A stretch of 64,000 bases of DNA from Pestalotiopsis fici W106-1 (taxonomy: Eukaryota > Ascomycota > Sordariomycetes > Amphisphaeriales > Sporocadaceae): NCBI RefSeq assembly GCF_000516985.1, contig NW_006917102.1, positions 62,001-126,000 on the forward strand, written 5' to 3'. This document shows, in pieces, positions 10,501 to 22,203 of the stretch (position 1 is the first letter of the stretch; each line of letters opens with the position of its first letter). The position numbers and the translations under genes are program-made. The notes under the pieces were generated by a model. The model was not told where the DNA came from. It saw nothing but the letters and a program-made list of their open reading frames with translations, and did not search any database.

Positions 10501-13500
10501 CATCCAAGAATACTTTTTCAACTTGTTTATTTGCTCCAATTTTGTTCCGTATAGGCCCAAAGAGCATCCCCACGTGAGCCAACAGCTTGACGACTGTGGT
10601 TCCACTCAATTCGAGATAGACTTGGCATCGCAGTATTGTTACAGCGAATTGTAGTAATTCGGGGTGGACGACTGGAAAAACTCCTGATTCCGGCCGACCG
10701 GGCTCGCTCTAAGCCGATGGATGGTAGCTTTTCGGATGTCATTCAGAAACTGTTCAACCTGTACAGGGATATTCCACTTTCATACGATTGTTGCAAGTGT
10801 TTGCGTCAGGATATCTTGCCTTAGCAGAGAGGCGTTCGTTCAATAGCCAACAGCTGCCGATTATATTTGTTGTTCTCCACAAACCATGTATAATGATTTC
10901 TAGACTTCAATAAAATAAATAAAGGGGACTCCAAAGCTTGACTGCTCCATAGTCATCGCATCTAGCTCTGCCATATCAAAAAAGAGCACTTTACACAAGA
11001 GTTTGGATAAACTCTTGCCATGCTCATGATCGGAGTATAAATAATCTTCTTACATCGACGAGATTAAAATATTACTAGTTTCAATTCTAGAACATCCAAA
11101 GGCTTTCATTTCTTTCTGTTGATTCGCCATATGAGAACTTGATAACCCAGCCGCAATAACGAATAGTGTTCTAGCCAGGCCAGTTGCAGTACATTATCCT
11201 TTTGGTGGAGTAATGCCCAATTCGGCAACGATTAAAGCCGAACAGCACATGCTCGTGCAATTCGTCCAAAACGGGCCGAGTTATATCTCCGCCGTTCTTT
11301 GTTAGCCCTACGACTTGAACTCTTTCGAAATTCAGTCTGCTTCCTTAAAAGTCTGGATTGGTATCAATTAACAGCTCCATGCATAGTGGCACTTAGGGCA
11401 AGTAGTGTTGCCCGTTTCAACAAGTTTGAAGCGAGCTGGTAAGACTGACTGTAGTTGACTTTGGCAGCTCCCCAACAGTAGAAATGCCCTTCCGTAATGA
11501 CCGATTCGCAAACCAATGCCGTGCTCAGCCTGCTCGGACTCGGGGTTCATGGCGTTCCCATGGGACGTTTTATGAAGCCGTTCCGAATTTCAAATCCATT
11601 TATAGCCCAGGGGAGAGTTTGGAACAAGGAACCTTTTGTGCTTGTGTCAGTCCACTTTGGGCGCGATATGGTTGGAACTACTCTATGGTTTTGCAAGCAG
11701 ATCATGTGTTCATGTACCATGAGATGCTTTGATACAAGATCAACAGGCAATGACGGTGTCTATTTGACAATCAAACGTAAAAAGCAATGTTCGATACGGT
11801 TATTTCCGTACTATTCAACCCAATCGCTGTGTGTTCCTATCGGGTCTATTTAGTTACATCTACATGGCAAGGGAAGATTGAGGCCTAATAGCATACCTCA
11901 TCTTTAACCCGAGGATTAGTCCGTCGCGTCGACACTGGACGACAGTTGGCTGTCGGCGACAACAGTGGCGGTGCCAGATTTTTGAAAGTGGTTTAGTGTC
12001 TCGCTTACCATGAATCGGGCAGACATCGCTTTCCACCAATCGTTATCACTACCCGAAGAGCTATAAGAAGCGTCACTATATTAAAAGCCTATAGTCTCCA
12101 GTTATCCAGATAGCCTAGATAGCCCACAGGGCGACTAAGTCCACCATATTAGCGCTTAAGCACTTTCCCCCGACAAGGTCAAAGACATGAGCATATTGGA
12201 GAGTTGGATTAACCCAATTCTCACATTGTAGAGAGTTATCGGCTATGAGCAGAGAGATCACCCCTGATTCAAAGTTGGCAACATTATTGGCGACAGCGCA
12301 TGTAGAGATGACACATTTATGAATCTAGTGCAGCTGAAAGAGAAAGTCAACGTCACCATTGTCCCACACGCCACAGCCAGTCCTCGCCAGTACCTCAAGG
12401 GCGGGCCATCAGATAATGGTTGCCTTGTTAAAGGTTTCAGTCCCTATTGGGAGTCACAAATGTGCGTTTGCTGCAGTCCTACCAGCTCTTCAGTGGTCAA
12501 TATATGTGCAGGAGCTTGTCTTATCATCTGACAAGCTGTCAAACATCATGACAGCAGATATCCGAGAAATGCGGGGTCACGACGAGTACGTGATTCTGCG
12601 AGTGATGATTACAATCTAGAAATTCTTGCTTGAGCCAATATACTCCAGCGTTCGTCTCACGATCAGAATATTGAATAGGCTGATGATGAAAATTGAAGCC
12701 ACAATGGCTGGTAGCCGCTTGTATGAGCACATTCACGCACCGAAATCATCGTCATTCAATTTCTATATATTGCGTATACGAACGTAGTGGCCCGCGTGAT
12801 GACTTTCTCCATGTCGGTGCCATGAGAGCCATGTCGCTTCGAGGTTGGACATGCTTGACTATACTCCACAAAGTTTATTGCTTTGGCAAACGGCAATACC
12901 CTGGAGGTTATGCAGCCTCCCTTTTCAGACAGACATGTAACGGTGGCATACATGTATCAAGAGATATAGTTTCATTGATTGATAGGGTAGTCTGATGAGA
13001 AATCTAATAGGCTCAAGTGGCGCTTTGGTTTGTCTCGGCCAAGCGTCAACAGTAAGTGAACACGTGAAATATGAGCCATGACAGCTGACTTTGAAGTTGA
13101 CATTTCTGGTGAGCTGGAACAGGCCTTGTGGCCAAGACATTAGTCATTTCCGATGAATGAGAGCACTCGAATCGTCTCAGACACTGGTAAGCTTCACTGT
13201 CATGTATATAACGACAGGCTGGCGTATTATGTGAACGAAGCGCTCAGATGGACATTGTGAGGCTGGATCACTTGGTCAGATGCCACTTGTCAATTATTTC
13301 GGAGGCGTTGAACTGTCAGGCGCCCGCTAAATCAAGCAATCCAGACTCAGGGAGGCTGCCTCCCAGGAAAGTTTGTTGTCTTCTGTCCGCCATGTGATGG
13401 TGTACACCCCTTTGTGACGATCAAATTTATGCTTCTATCCGTTTGAAAAGTTCCATGGAGAAAGAAAAAGAATATCAAAAGCAAATATGTCACCAAGTTT

Positions 13501-16500
13501 GTGGGGTAATCTTGAGTTCATGTATGCCCACGTAATAGCAACCGGATAGCATCCGAGTCAGCCAGCTATAATGGCACAACCCGCTACCGAGAGCCTTGAA
13601 AAAGTGCCATGTCAAGGATGCTTCAAATTCCAGCCAGTCAGAAAGCGAGGAATTACGAAGTGGCTTTTCTTGGTGTATGCTAGATCCCGAGCTGAATGTT
13701 CCAAGGTGCCTAACATGCTTGGAGGCAGCAAATAGGAGATGGTTGTCATAGTGGCAGTAACACGGGCTGATTTTGTAACAAGGTTAAAGAAGCTCGTGTA
13801 TCCCACCATGAAACAGACAGCTTAAAAAAAAGAAGAAGAAAAAAAAGAAAAGCAATATCAAAAAAGCGATCAAAGAGATTTGATATGTACGCAGCGGAGA
13901 GAGCTACAGTGAAAAGAAATTCCAGAGACCAATCAATGATCCCATTAATGCTCGAACAGCGTTAAATATTTACCATGTAGAATGGCAAACCATAAATGAA
14001 ATGTAATTTATCGGCGACAGCGGGATTGCCCTTGCCCCCTAGACGATGAATCAATTGTCTACTACAGAGTACTATAGGGGTTCATTGGGGCAATGGGACC
14101 AAATCATGACACTGTGAATGCGCAAGCGAGTAGCAGGACTGCTTTGCTTTGCTGAATCATGATACTATTTCGATGGCCTCCAGCGATGCTGTTTGATGAT
14201 ATTCTCATCTAACATTATCATGAATTTAGAGGATGCTGACGTGGGAAGATGGACTAGTGTCAGCCAGAAACACTCGGCTCAATATGCCAAATTTGGGTCG
14301 AAGCGAGGCATGGACTGGACAGGCAGAAGCATGAGCTAAGGACATGATATGAGTTGATGAAAAGGAAGATCTGGGTCAGCCGCTTGGAGTGAAATCCTGG
14401 CTTGTGCATCATGAGCAGCCAGCTGCTATGTTTGAAAACAGACTAGAGCGGCAGGGACTGCAGTCCTATTGCGAGATTACTAGTAATACGGCCAACAAAG
14501 TCCGAAACAACAAACGATTAGAAGATTCAATAAGAAAACCACCGCGTGTGCATAGCGGCTGCCGTGAGGGGTGAAGGATTCTTGTGTAATATCAAGAAAT
14601 CGGCCATCGTGGAAGCGGGCAAATCTACAACTATTACTGGCAATTTTAAAAAGGCGGATATCGGGGATGATGCAGTGTAGCATTGATAATGCCTCGCATG
14701 GCTGTCATTCATGAGTCTGGTCCTGGTCAGCCCTGGCTGCCGCGGGACTGCTCCATATGAACATGGCCCGTGTGCTTCTATTGCATGTATCCGTACTCCA
14801 TACGTACTACTACTACTGTGTCATCAAGTTTTCCACGGCATCCGGGACTACGATTCATGTTCCCACTTGGTAGAGTAATATTCCGCAGAATCCGAAAGCT
14901 TGGCAAAATATATACTCTGTACTGGTTAAAGGTATGCATCTCCATGTCTTCTGCCGGCAGCTCTAGTGCATTTGCGGAACGCGGAGTCGAGCATCAACTG
15001 CGCCCATGTGAATGCAGGTTTGGAATGTGACGCACCCAGATGACGTGGAGAAGCATTTTCCTGGTTTTCATGTGTTTCCATGCCGCTGTGCTGATGCAGT
15101 CAGTGCATGGGGTGATTGGTTGCGAGGTTGAGAATAGCCGAGCCAAGGGGAGGGTAGGGACACTTTTGGCTGCATTATTGATAGTTCCCACAAACATGTC
15201 TAGTAAAATGCAAGTAACATTATAGCAGGCGGGGAATCATGAGATGGTTCGTTGATAGGTAGTAATCATCAACATGTTGTACGTACAAGTCGTCGCAATA
15301 CGCAATAGCAATACTACTATAGAGCGACCCACTGCTGTGGAATACTGCTGGGGGCAAGAATTAAAGTTTTCGGCGCCTTCAACGGCCAGCGTTTCAAGTA
15401 CAGAGAGAATCGCTCCACTAATTCGGTTCTTGGCCATGCTCTCATTTCAGCCGCCTGGCCACTCAGCCAGACCAGACAACCAAGGCCATCAACAAGGGAG
15501 GCATACCTAGGCAGGCATCACCATCGTTATCATTACAGATCCTTTGGCCGTCAGAATTCGAATACCGATCACTTGGCGACCTGTCACCCACAGAACCCAC
15601 CGCCTGCCCAGAGTCTACGTGTTCCAGACCAAAACCGACGCAGTAATGGCGGCTCGTGGTGGGATCCACGAAGTCGTCGAGTTGCGTGGCACGATGTTTG
15701 CAGTAGCAAGACAAGTTGCCACGAATACTGAATCATGGCGTGTTCAACTGACAGCTCACAGCTCACCGCTGCCATTAGGATTGAGCGTGAGCAGCCTTGG
15801 CAAGATACCAGCCATTGCGAGTAACAACGATTCAGTGGTGAGCATAGTCGGTCAACCCCCTATCAAGTTGTCGCAGTAGCCGCCCATATGAAGTCGGGAA
15901 ACCAAGACCGCACAATTAGCGGCGGGAGGCGTACGTAGACTTGGCGCGCATCCAGCTGGACATGCGATCCGCGATGCCCGGCCAAAGATGCGCTGAGTGA
16001 TTATCGGAAATATTTTGAGTCGGTGACACTTGTTGTCACAAGGCCATGACTTAGCATTTGTATCTTAGACATCTCATCATAAATTGACCTCATAAGATTT
16101 AGGCCGTGTCGAACATCTTCAGCATCTGCGGTTAACTTTCGATAGCCAGAGCTTGGCCGAGATCAAGAGATTTCCGTGAATTAGAAAACACGAGGCGACC
16201 TAAGCATCTAGAAAGGGCTGGCAGAAGACAATTTTTTCTGCAGGCATACACAGGGCCAAACCTGCAAATGGTAGTTCATGGACGGCGTCAGCGGCGCTCA
16301 AGACCGTTGCGGCGGGCAGTTAGCATTGTGGGAGGGGAACGAGGGGAACGAGGGGAAAATCCCCTACTGACGACAACGTGGACTGCAAGTTTGAGTCAGT
16401 CTGGCGGGCTTGACATCGGTGAAATCACGACTCTAATAAAGGTCTACAAAATGTATGTCTTGTCAATTGTCGAGACCATTTCTTCGGGTAGTCTGGCCCT

Positions 16501-19140
16501 GGCTAGTGTGGTTGAATTTTCTTTCCGGGAAACTGGGGAGCGAACCGGTTCTTTCGGGGTCGCCACGGCAGTCGCTTTATCAATCCACGGGCCCGTGAAT
16601 CACTGGAATGCATTAATGCAGCTAAATAAGCTGCCAGTAACAGGAAATGTGAGCCGTTCGTGTGGCGGCTATATCTGCTAGGTTAATGTCTAGCTGCAGG
16701 ACCTGGGTAGGGGGGCTCAGAAAAAAAAAAGCGCGTTCCTGGAAATCTGGCAGCTGGGGGGAATTCATCCAATCGCGGGGGACCAACGATGGTGGCTTTC
16801 AACTGGCGGCTGCATACTGCAGGAAAGCACCTATAGTACCTCAGCAGCAACTCCAGGATCTTGGTTACCAACCAGATTTAAGGCCCGGCTGTTTCAGAAC
16901 AAGCACGGGTCAAAAGCCTCATTTGTTCATGTTCCCGCTGTTCTGTTTCCATGGCCATCATATTGGCCTAGGTAACGGGAGTTCTCACTGGTTCTGGGCC
17001 CTGCGCCCCGGAGGAATGCAAAAAGCCCCAGGGGCCAACCAGTCAGCATTGGTGCCGCGAGCCCAAGTGGGCAGGTCAAGATATTGTAAAATTGCACAAC
17101 GAAATGTCCTTATACTATGCAGACGGAAAAAAACAACAGTCTTTCCATAATTACGAATCTCATTCCATGCCATAGTAATTGGTGCGACAAGGTTTGGACA
17201 ACAACATGGCCAGTTGGTTTATTTGACACTGTCCGTCTCCTGTAGTATGAGTAGCAAGGACGCAGTGGCCCGCCCGGTAGGCGTTAGCGGTAAGCCACAT
17301 CTGGATCTTTGCAGCGGGTCGGCCAACATCCCATGAAGCATAATTGTGATTTCTAGAACTCCATGTCACTACAGGTAACATATTTGCTGGTGCCAGGCAA
17401 TTTTTGATGCCAGCTTAGCTTTCAGAGGTCACTGCACGGTACCTTGGCTTGTGTACATAGTAGAGTACGACTAGGAAATGGCAGATCGGACTGAGACAAC
17501 CGAACGAAAATGCTTGGCACTGGGCTCGTTACATCTTGCATTGAACTTTTCATCTGTTTTCGTCTCATTTCCCAACGCTGCGCACACAGAGACGGTATTT
17601 GACAGACGCCTATAAACAATAACAAACATACAAATGAGCACAAGAATAAAATAATGACGTGTGAGAGTATTGCCAATTTTAGAATGTTTATTAAGCAGCA
17701 GGATGCGCGTCCACAGGTATTCGTCTGCCAACCCACGGTAGCATATCCATCGGTAAGTTATGGTAAGCTGCAGCACCTTGTACGCGAAATACCTCAGTAA
17801 GCCTCACTCAGCTCTTTCGCATTACATCACATCATTCTTAGCGATCCTTTGCCCCCCTGTCAATCCCGAGCGCCTTCAAAGTTGCGATTGCCTTCGACTA
17901 GTCCCTTGGCGCGCGGCGTACCTGCATATAAGAAACGCTCTAGCAGGGGTGACAAGCAGGGACCAAGCCGCTGTCCCCTCTTTGGGCGCCGACCCCGACC
18001 CCGACTACACACGCTGAAAGATGGAGGGATGCGTGGGAAAGGGGAAACACAATTTTGACATTGGATGAACGTGCAACAGCCCGTCGGTTCGCACGAGGCC
18101 GAGAGCTCATACTTTGTATCTACACAGCAGGCAGAATCCTGTGTCATGTTTCTGATCAACGGCCACTGCTTTTCACTCTTGGCAAGGTGGAGGATGCGAA
18201 TAAGCTTGATTTCTTTTGGGAAACAGATTGACGGTGCCATGCAAACGTAGTCTTGTCGGATGCTACGCTACATGTAGGATGAACAAATTGAATGCTTCTG
18301 GCCATTGTAGGACATGCGCACGCTCCCGATGTCTGCCGTGACCAACGGCAATGAGGGAATCGAGATGATCTTGGAGACTTGGGCCCAGTTGATGTCTCCA
18401 AGATCTGTTTGTCGCCGGGAGCCCATATCCTAGGCGCCGACACTCCTGGAGCCAAGAGGGCATCCTGGTTTGGACGCATTTCCAACAAGGTCACTGGGGC
18501 AACTTTTGGATATATATATTTACATTACTTACTATAAAGATATTATACTCGGTTCTTTATTCACCAATGGACGACCTCTACAGCTAGTTGGACAGGCATT
18601 TGCCTAGTTGTCATGATCCACCCAGCGATTACGTCGTCGTCGAAACCATGGGGGCTTTCACTACATGAAAAGCTGCAGCTGTGGCTATAATAGTATTTGC
18701 CTCATGATCGATACTGCTTGGTAAATTCATCACGGCATGCATATCCGCGACTCTATCGGCGAGGGATACAATCCCGCCGCCAATGACTGTTGCTACCAGG
18801 AGAATGAGTATTTCCGTCCTGACCGCTGCCGTCCACCCACTGATGGAGAAGATATGATCTTGTGACTTGGTTCTCAACGCATGCACGTCAAGAGAGAAGC
18901 GCCCGCTTGTTTTACCATTGACTCGGGGCCTCAAAAGCAGTACCAGTGGCGTAGTTCGTGCCTGCGCACTTGATTTTGCAAGACACACCCCAGGTCAGCT
19001 TTGGCTCCGTCTGCTGCCCTAGGTTAGGTATTCATTAACCCAGGTCCACACGCATTGCACATCCCGGCGACCCCAAATGATCGTCGGCCGGGTTTGTGAC
19101 GTGGTAACAGACAGGGTAGTTGAATTGAAGGGGCCCGCCA
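10501..19140. other. Large gene-poor tract between divergent GH115 and CAP-protein genes
   Basis: No open frame over these 8.6 kb has a recognisable family, a splice pattern or a convincing start. The longest candidates, such as the ones at 16662-17150, 17860-18240 and 15544-15879, are of odd composition or lack an ATG. The tract includes a short GGGGAACGA tandem (about 16335-16360) and an A-rich run at 13826-13856. There is no tRNA-like B box. It could hold non-coding transcripts, decayed repeats or long promoters. Confidence 0.55.
10996..11017. repeat. Perfect inverted repeat, 9-bp arms with a 4-nt loop
   Basis: CAAGAGTTT and its complement AAACTCTTG flank GGAT. The arms match exactly. It lies about 600 bp upstream of the GH115 start codon in an AT-rich tract. 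It may be a dyad binding site or chance. Confidence 0.5.
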
Positions 19141-19146
19141 TATAAT
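19141..19146 (+). promoter_or_regulatory. Possible TATA element (TATAAT)
   Basis: TATAAT lies about 65 nt before the ATG of the 121-codon frame at 19210. It could instead serve transcription into the CAP-protein leader. Weak evidence. Confidence 0.25.
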
Positions 19147-19209
19147 CCCACGCCTACTACCTCCAGCCTGAGCGACTAGAAGCATTGATTTCGACCTTCT
19201 TCGCTCGGA

Positions 19210-19575
19210 ATGTCTGTTTGTGTGTCGTTTGGTCGCGACTTTTTGCTCGGTATTTTGAGGCTTGCATGGCTGCTCCCCCTCACATGTAGCCTTTTGCTTC
19301 CCGTATTATACTATTTTTCCAATACGAGCAAAGTTGAATATCATTTCCCAGACAGTGAAGCAGCACCCTGTCTGCTAAGACTTTTTCTTAATGGTAGTAG
19401 CGGGGAACCCGCGCAGGCCCCAGTGATGCCAATCAGAATTACCCACTGTCAGGTCCATTTGCTTCGTGTTCTGAAGCCTCTCCAGATGGCTGTGATCAGG
19501 CCGGTCAAAGTACCAGAGGTAAAATGCATGTGTGCCAATACCAACCAATCAGTAATGAATGGTCTTTCGTGTTAA
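19210..19575 (+). CDS. Doubtful small protein with a hydrophobic N-terminus (121 aa)
   Basis: An ATG-started frame encodes a hydrophobic stretch (about residues 10-38, FLLGILRLAWLLPLTCSLLL region) followed by a mixed tail with seven Cys overall. A TATA-like element lies about 65 nt upstream. No family is recognised. Codon choice is unremarkable and there is no sign of introns. It may be a chance frame in the upstream region of the CAP gene. Confidence 0.18.
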   Translation: MSVCVSFGRDFLLGILRLAWLLPLTCSLLLPVLYYFSNTSKVEYHFPDSEAAPCLLRLFLNGSSGEPAQAPVMPIRITHCQVHLLRVLKPLQMAVIRPVKVPEVKCMCANTNQSVMNGLSC

Positions 19576-19779
19576 AGCATATATAGTGTTATTTGGTGGT
19601 CGCTGGCAGTGGTACTTCGAGCATGTCGAGTGTCAATTTCATGGGGTATGTACCTTATGTAGTAGCCGGACGGTAATTAGTAGACTCACCCCACCTTCCC
19701 TGGTAACGAAACAAATGCGCAAGACTCGTTCGCCCCGCTAGCGACTCAGTAAGTTTAATTCCACCTCCGTCATCCACCA

Positions 19780-21129
19780 ACAATAGTGTACCCGTTCTCA
19801 CTCACATTTTCCACTTTCTTCACCTTTCTCCTGTTCTCTGTTTTTTTTTTGTTCACCGACCTCACACCACAATTCCCTTACCCCCTGGGCCTGGCCATCT
19901 TGTTCTCGGGTACACACACACTCCTTGTCGCATACCAGTCATTCATTCGGTTCATCCATTCATTCTCTGGCGTGCCCGAGCTCACTCGATTCACTCCTTC
20001 CCGTCCCTCATCTCCACCATCCAGGTCTGTCCGCCGCCTTTGGACCCACACCCCCCATCAAACAAGTCAACCCGACTTTCTCTCAAAACCCACCGGCGCG
20101 GCCAGTCTTTACGGTCTCTGACTCTCTTTTCGTTCCATCGTGTTCAAGACCTTCTTCTGTTTTCGTCAGGTCCAACCACCTTCACACACTCTCCTTAAAC
20201 CAACTACCCGCCTTGGCGCATATTCACTCCTTCAAATACAGCAAAGGAATCTTTCTTCCGTCAGCCTATTTCTCCCTCTCGTCCTTGACCTTTCCTGTCG
20301 TCGGCGAGCCAACGCAAGGGACATTTCTTTTCGCTGCCATTCATATCGACCAGTTCGACCTTGTCACTCTTTCCATTTGGACGCAAGTCGCCCGTTTCCA
20401 TCTACGGAATTTCGCAACAGACCTTGAATCGGCTTGTTCGACCCCCGAGGCACAGGTTCCTGCTTCGTCCAATCCCTTCGAGACTTCACGATCCCGTCAA
20501 ACCAGGACATTGATTCTATTCGAGATTCCTTGTCAACCAAGACAAATCTGTTGTCCAACCACACTCGCTGAGGTCATCTGCAATCACTTTACATTGCGTC
20601 GTTCATCGTCACCCCGCCGGACCCGGATAAAAGAGCCACTTCGCATCTCGTGAAGTTTGAGAACAGCCAATTCACCTCGATCAGGAATTCACACTCAAGG
20701 TATGTTTAACTTCTCACAAATCTGGCGCCACCACTATTTGCCCATTACCCAACCTGTTGTCGATCATTATCTCTTTCTGGGGAAGGGCCATTGTTACTCT
20801 CTATCAACCTGGTCAAGAGGTCGAGCGCACACAAAGCTTGAAACGGCAACAAAGAATGGAACTCATGGACGACTGTCGCCATCAGACAATAGACACAAGT
20901 CTAGATTCATGTGGATGGACACTTGTTGGTCATTGTCTCTCGAGGTCCTTCCCGCTCATAACAACAAGACCCCCGGCGTCACAGCCTCACATCCGGCCCT
21001 GGTATCACCGTTTGTCATTCATTTCACGGCAGCGCATTCTCATTCATAATTTCACTTTCACTTATGAATAGCTGGCTTACTTTCTTACTAGACGTTCCTT
21101 TATCTGCGAAACAGCTCAGTCACTTCAAA
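19780..21129 (+). promoter_or_regulatory. Long CT-rich leader of the CAP-protein gene, with a probable 5'UTR intron
   Basis: From about 19780 to 20650 the plus strand is strongly pyrimidine-rich (runs of TTTC, CCTT, CTCC), as in leaders of highly expressed filamentous-fungal genes. A good donor (AAG/GTATGT) lies at 20700, and acceptors TAG at 21091 or CAG at 21114 lie just before the start codon. This suggests a 5'UTR intron of about 0.4 kb. The open frame at 19925-20653 is best explained by low stop-codon density in CT-rich DNA. Confidence 0.45.
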
Positions 21130-22203
21130 ATGAAGTCATCCATTTTCTTTGCCGCCACCGGCGCCATGATGGCCATGGCCACTCCTCTTGACAAGCGTGT
21201 CATTGTCGAGACCGAGGTTGTCGTCGAGTACACAACCCAGACTGTCACGGCTGGCTCTGAGCCTACTCCTGCCGCTGCCAACGCCGCTTTCGTCAAGGGC
21301 GACAAGCAGAAGGAGCAGCCTGCTGTGGTCTACACCACCACCACTGAGGCCGCCCCTACGCCCGAGGTCGTCTATGTTACCGAGACCTACACCTACGGAC
21401 AGGCTGCCGCCGAGACCACTGTCGAGACCCCGACGACGACCCAGGCTGCCGTTGTTATTCAGGAGACCACCGAGGCTGCTGCCACAACCGAGGCTGCCCC
21501 TACGACCGAGGCTGCCGCCACCACCTATGTTGCTGCTGCCACTAGTAGTGCTGAGGAGGCAGCTGCCTCGCCCTCTGACATGGCCAGCACTGCTCTGTAC
21601 GCCCACAACCTGCACCGTGCCAACCACTCGGCCCCCTCAATGGAGTGGCTCGACGAGATTGCCACCTATGCCGAGTCCACCGCCAACACCTGCAAGTTTG
21701 CCCACGACATGTAAGTTCCACGTCCTTGTGTACCATGATGATATTTGTACTTACAATCTCTCAGGACTCAAGGATCTGGAAACTATGGCCAGAACATTGC
21801 CATGTGGGCCACCTCTGACAACGCTGAGGCTCTTGGTGCTGCTGGTGCCATTGGTATGGCTAGCCACGACATGTGGTACAACGGTGAAGTCGGCCTTTTC
21901 CTGCCTTCTTACTACGGCGAGGCCACTCCCGACATGTCCAACTTCGAGGCTTGGGGTCACTTCTCCCAGCTCGTCTGGAAGGACTCCACCCAGCTCGGCT
22001 GCTACGCCAAGCTCTGCGCAAAGGGCACCATGTACACTGACATGGACGCCTGGTACATGGTCTGCAACTACAGACCTGCTGGTACGTCTCCATATTCTTG
22101 CTTCCCTCGTTATCCTGTCCTAACTTGATTCCCAGGCAATGTCGGTGGTAGCTACGGCGACAACATCCTTACCTCCCTGGGTGAGGCCACTGTCACCAAC
22201 TAA
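21130..22203 (+). CDS. Secreted PR-1-like CAP/SCP domain protein
   Basis: CAP proteins of fungi (Pry/PR-1 type) are secreted and bind sterols or other lipids; some act in host interaction. Exons 21130-21710, 21765-22081 and 22136-22203 give 321 aa. The protein has a signal peptide (first ~20 residues) and a KR site soon after (LDKR, residues 22-25), typical of Kex2 processing. A low-complexity Thr/Ala/Glu region follows (TTEAAPTTEAA repeats, about residues 65-155), probably O-glycosylated. The CAP domain covers about residues 155-310 and shows AHNLHRANHSAP, GNYGQNIAMW, the CAP1 motif GHFSQLVWK and the CAP2 motif YMVCNYRPAGN. Donors are GTAAGT and GTACGT. The long CT-rich leader suggests strong or controlled expression. 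Confidence 0.94.

Noticed and set aside
16662..17150. 162-codon plus-strand frame
   Set aside because: It starts without an ATG, has irregular composition (Arg/Lys/Gly/Trp clusters) and no family.
18629..18988. 119-codon minus-strand frame with an apolar stretch
   Set aside because: It starts with GTG, has no nearby promoter or splice signals, and no family is seen.
19925..20653. 242-codon plus-strand frame
   Set aside because: It is rich in Ser, Pro, Phe and Leu as expected from CT-rich leader DNA. No domain is seen, and it is followed by a likely 5'UTR intron.
21136..21627. 163-codon Gly/Ser-rich minus-strand frame
   Set aside because: Antisense of the Thr/Ala repeat region of the CAP protein.
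21188..22123. 311-codon plus-strand frame over the CAP gene, Pro/Arg/Leu-rich
   Set aside because: It is a frame-shifted shadow of the CAP coding exons.
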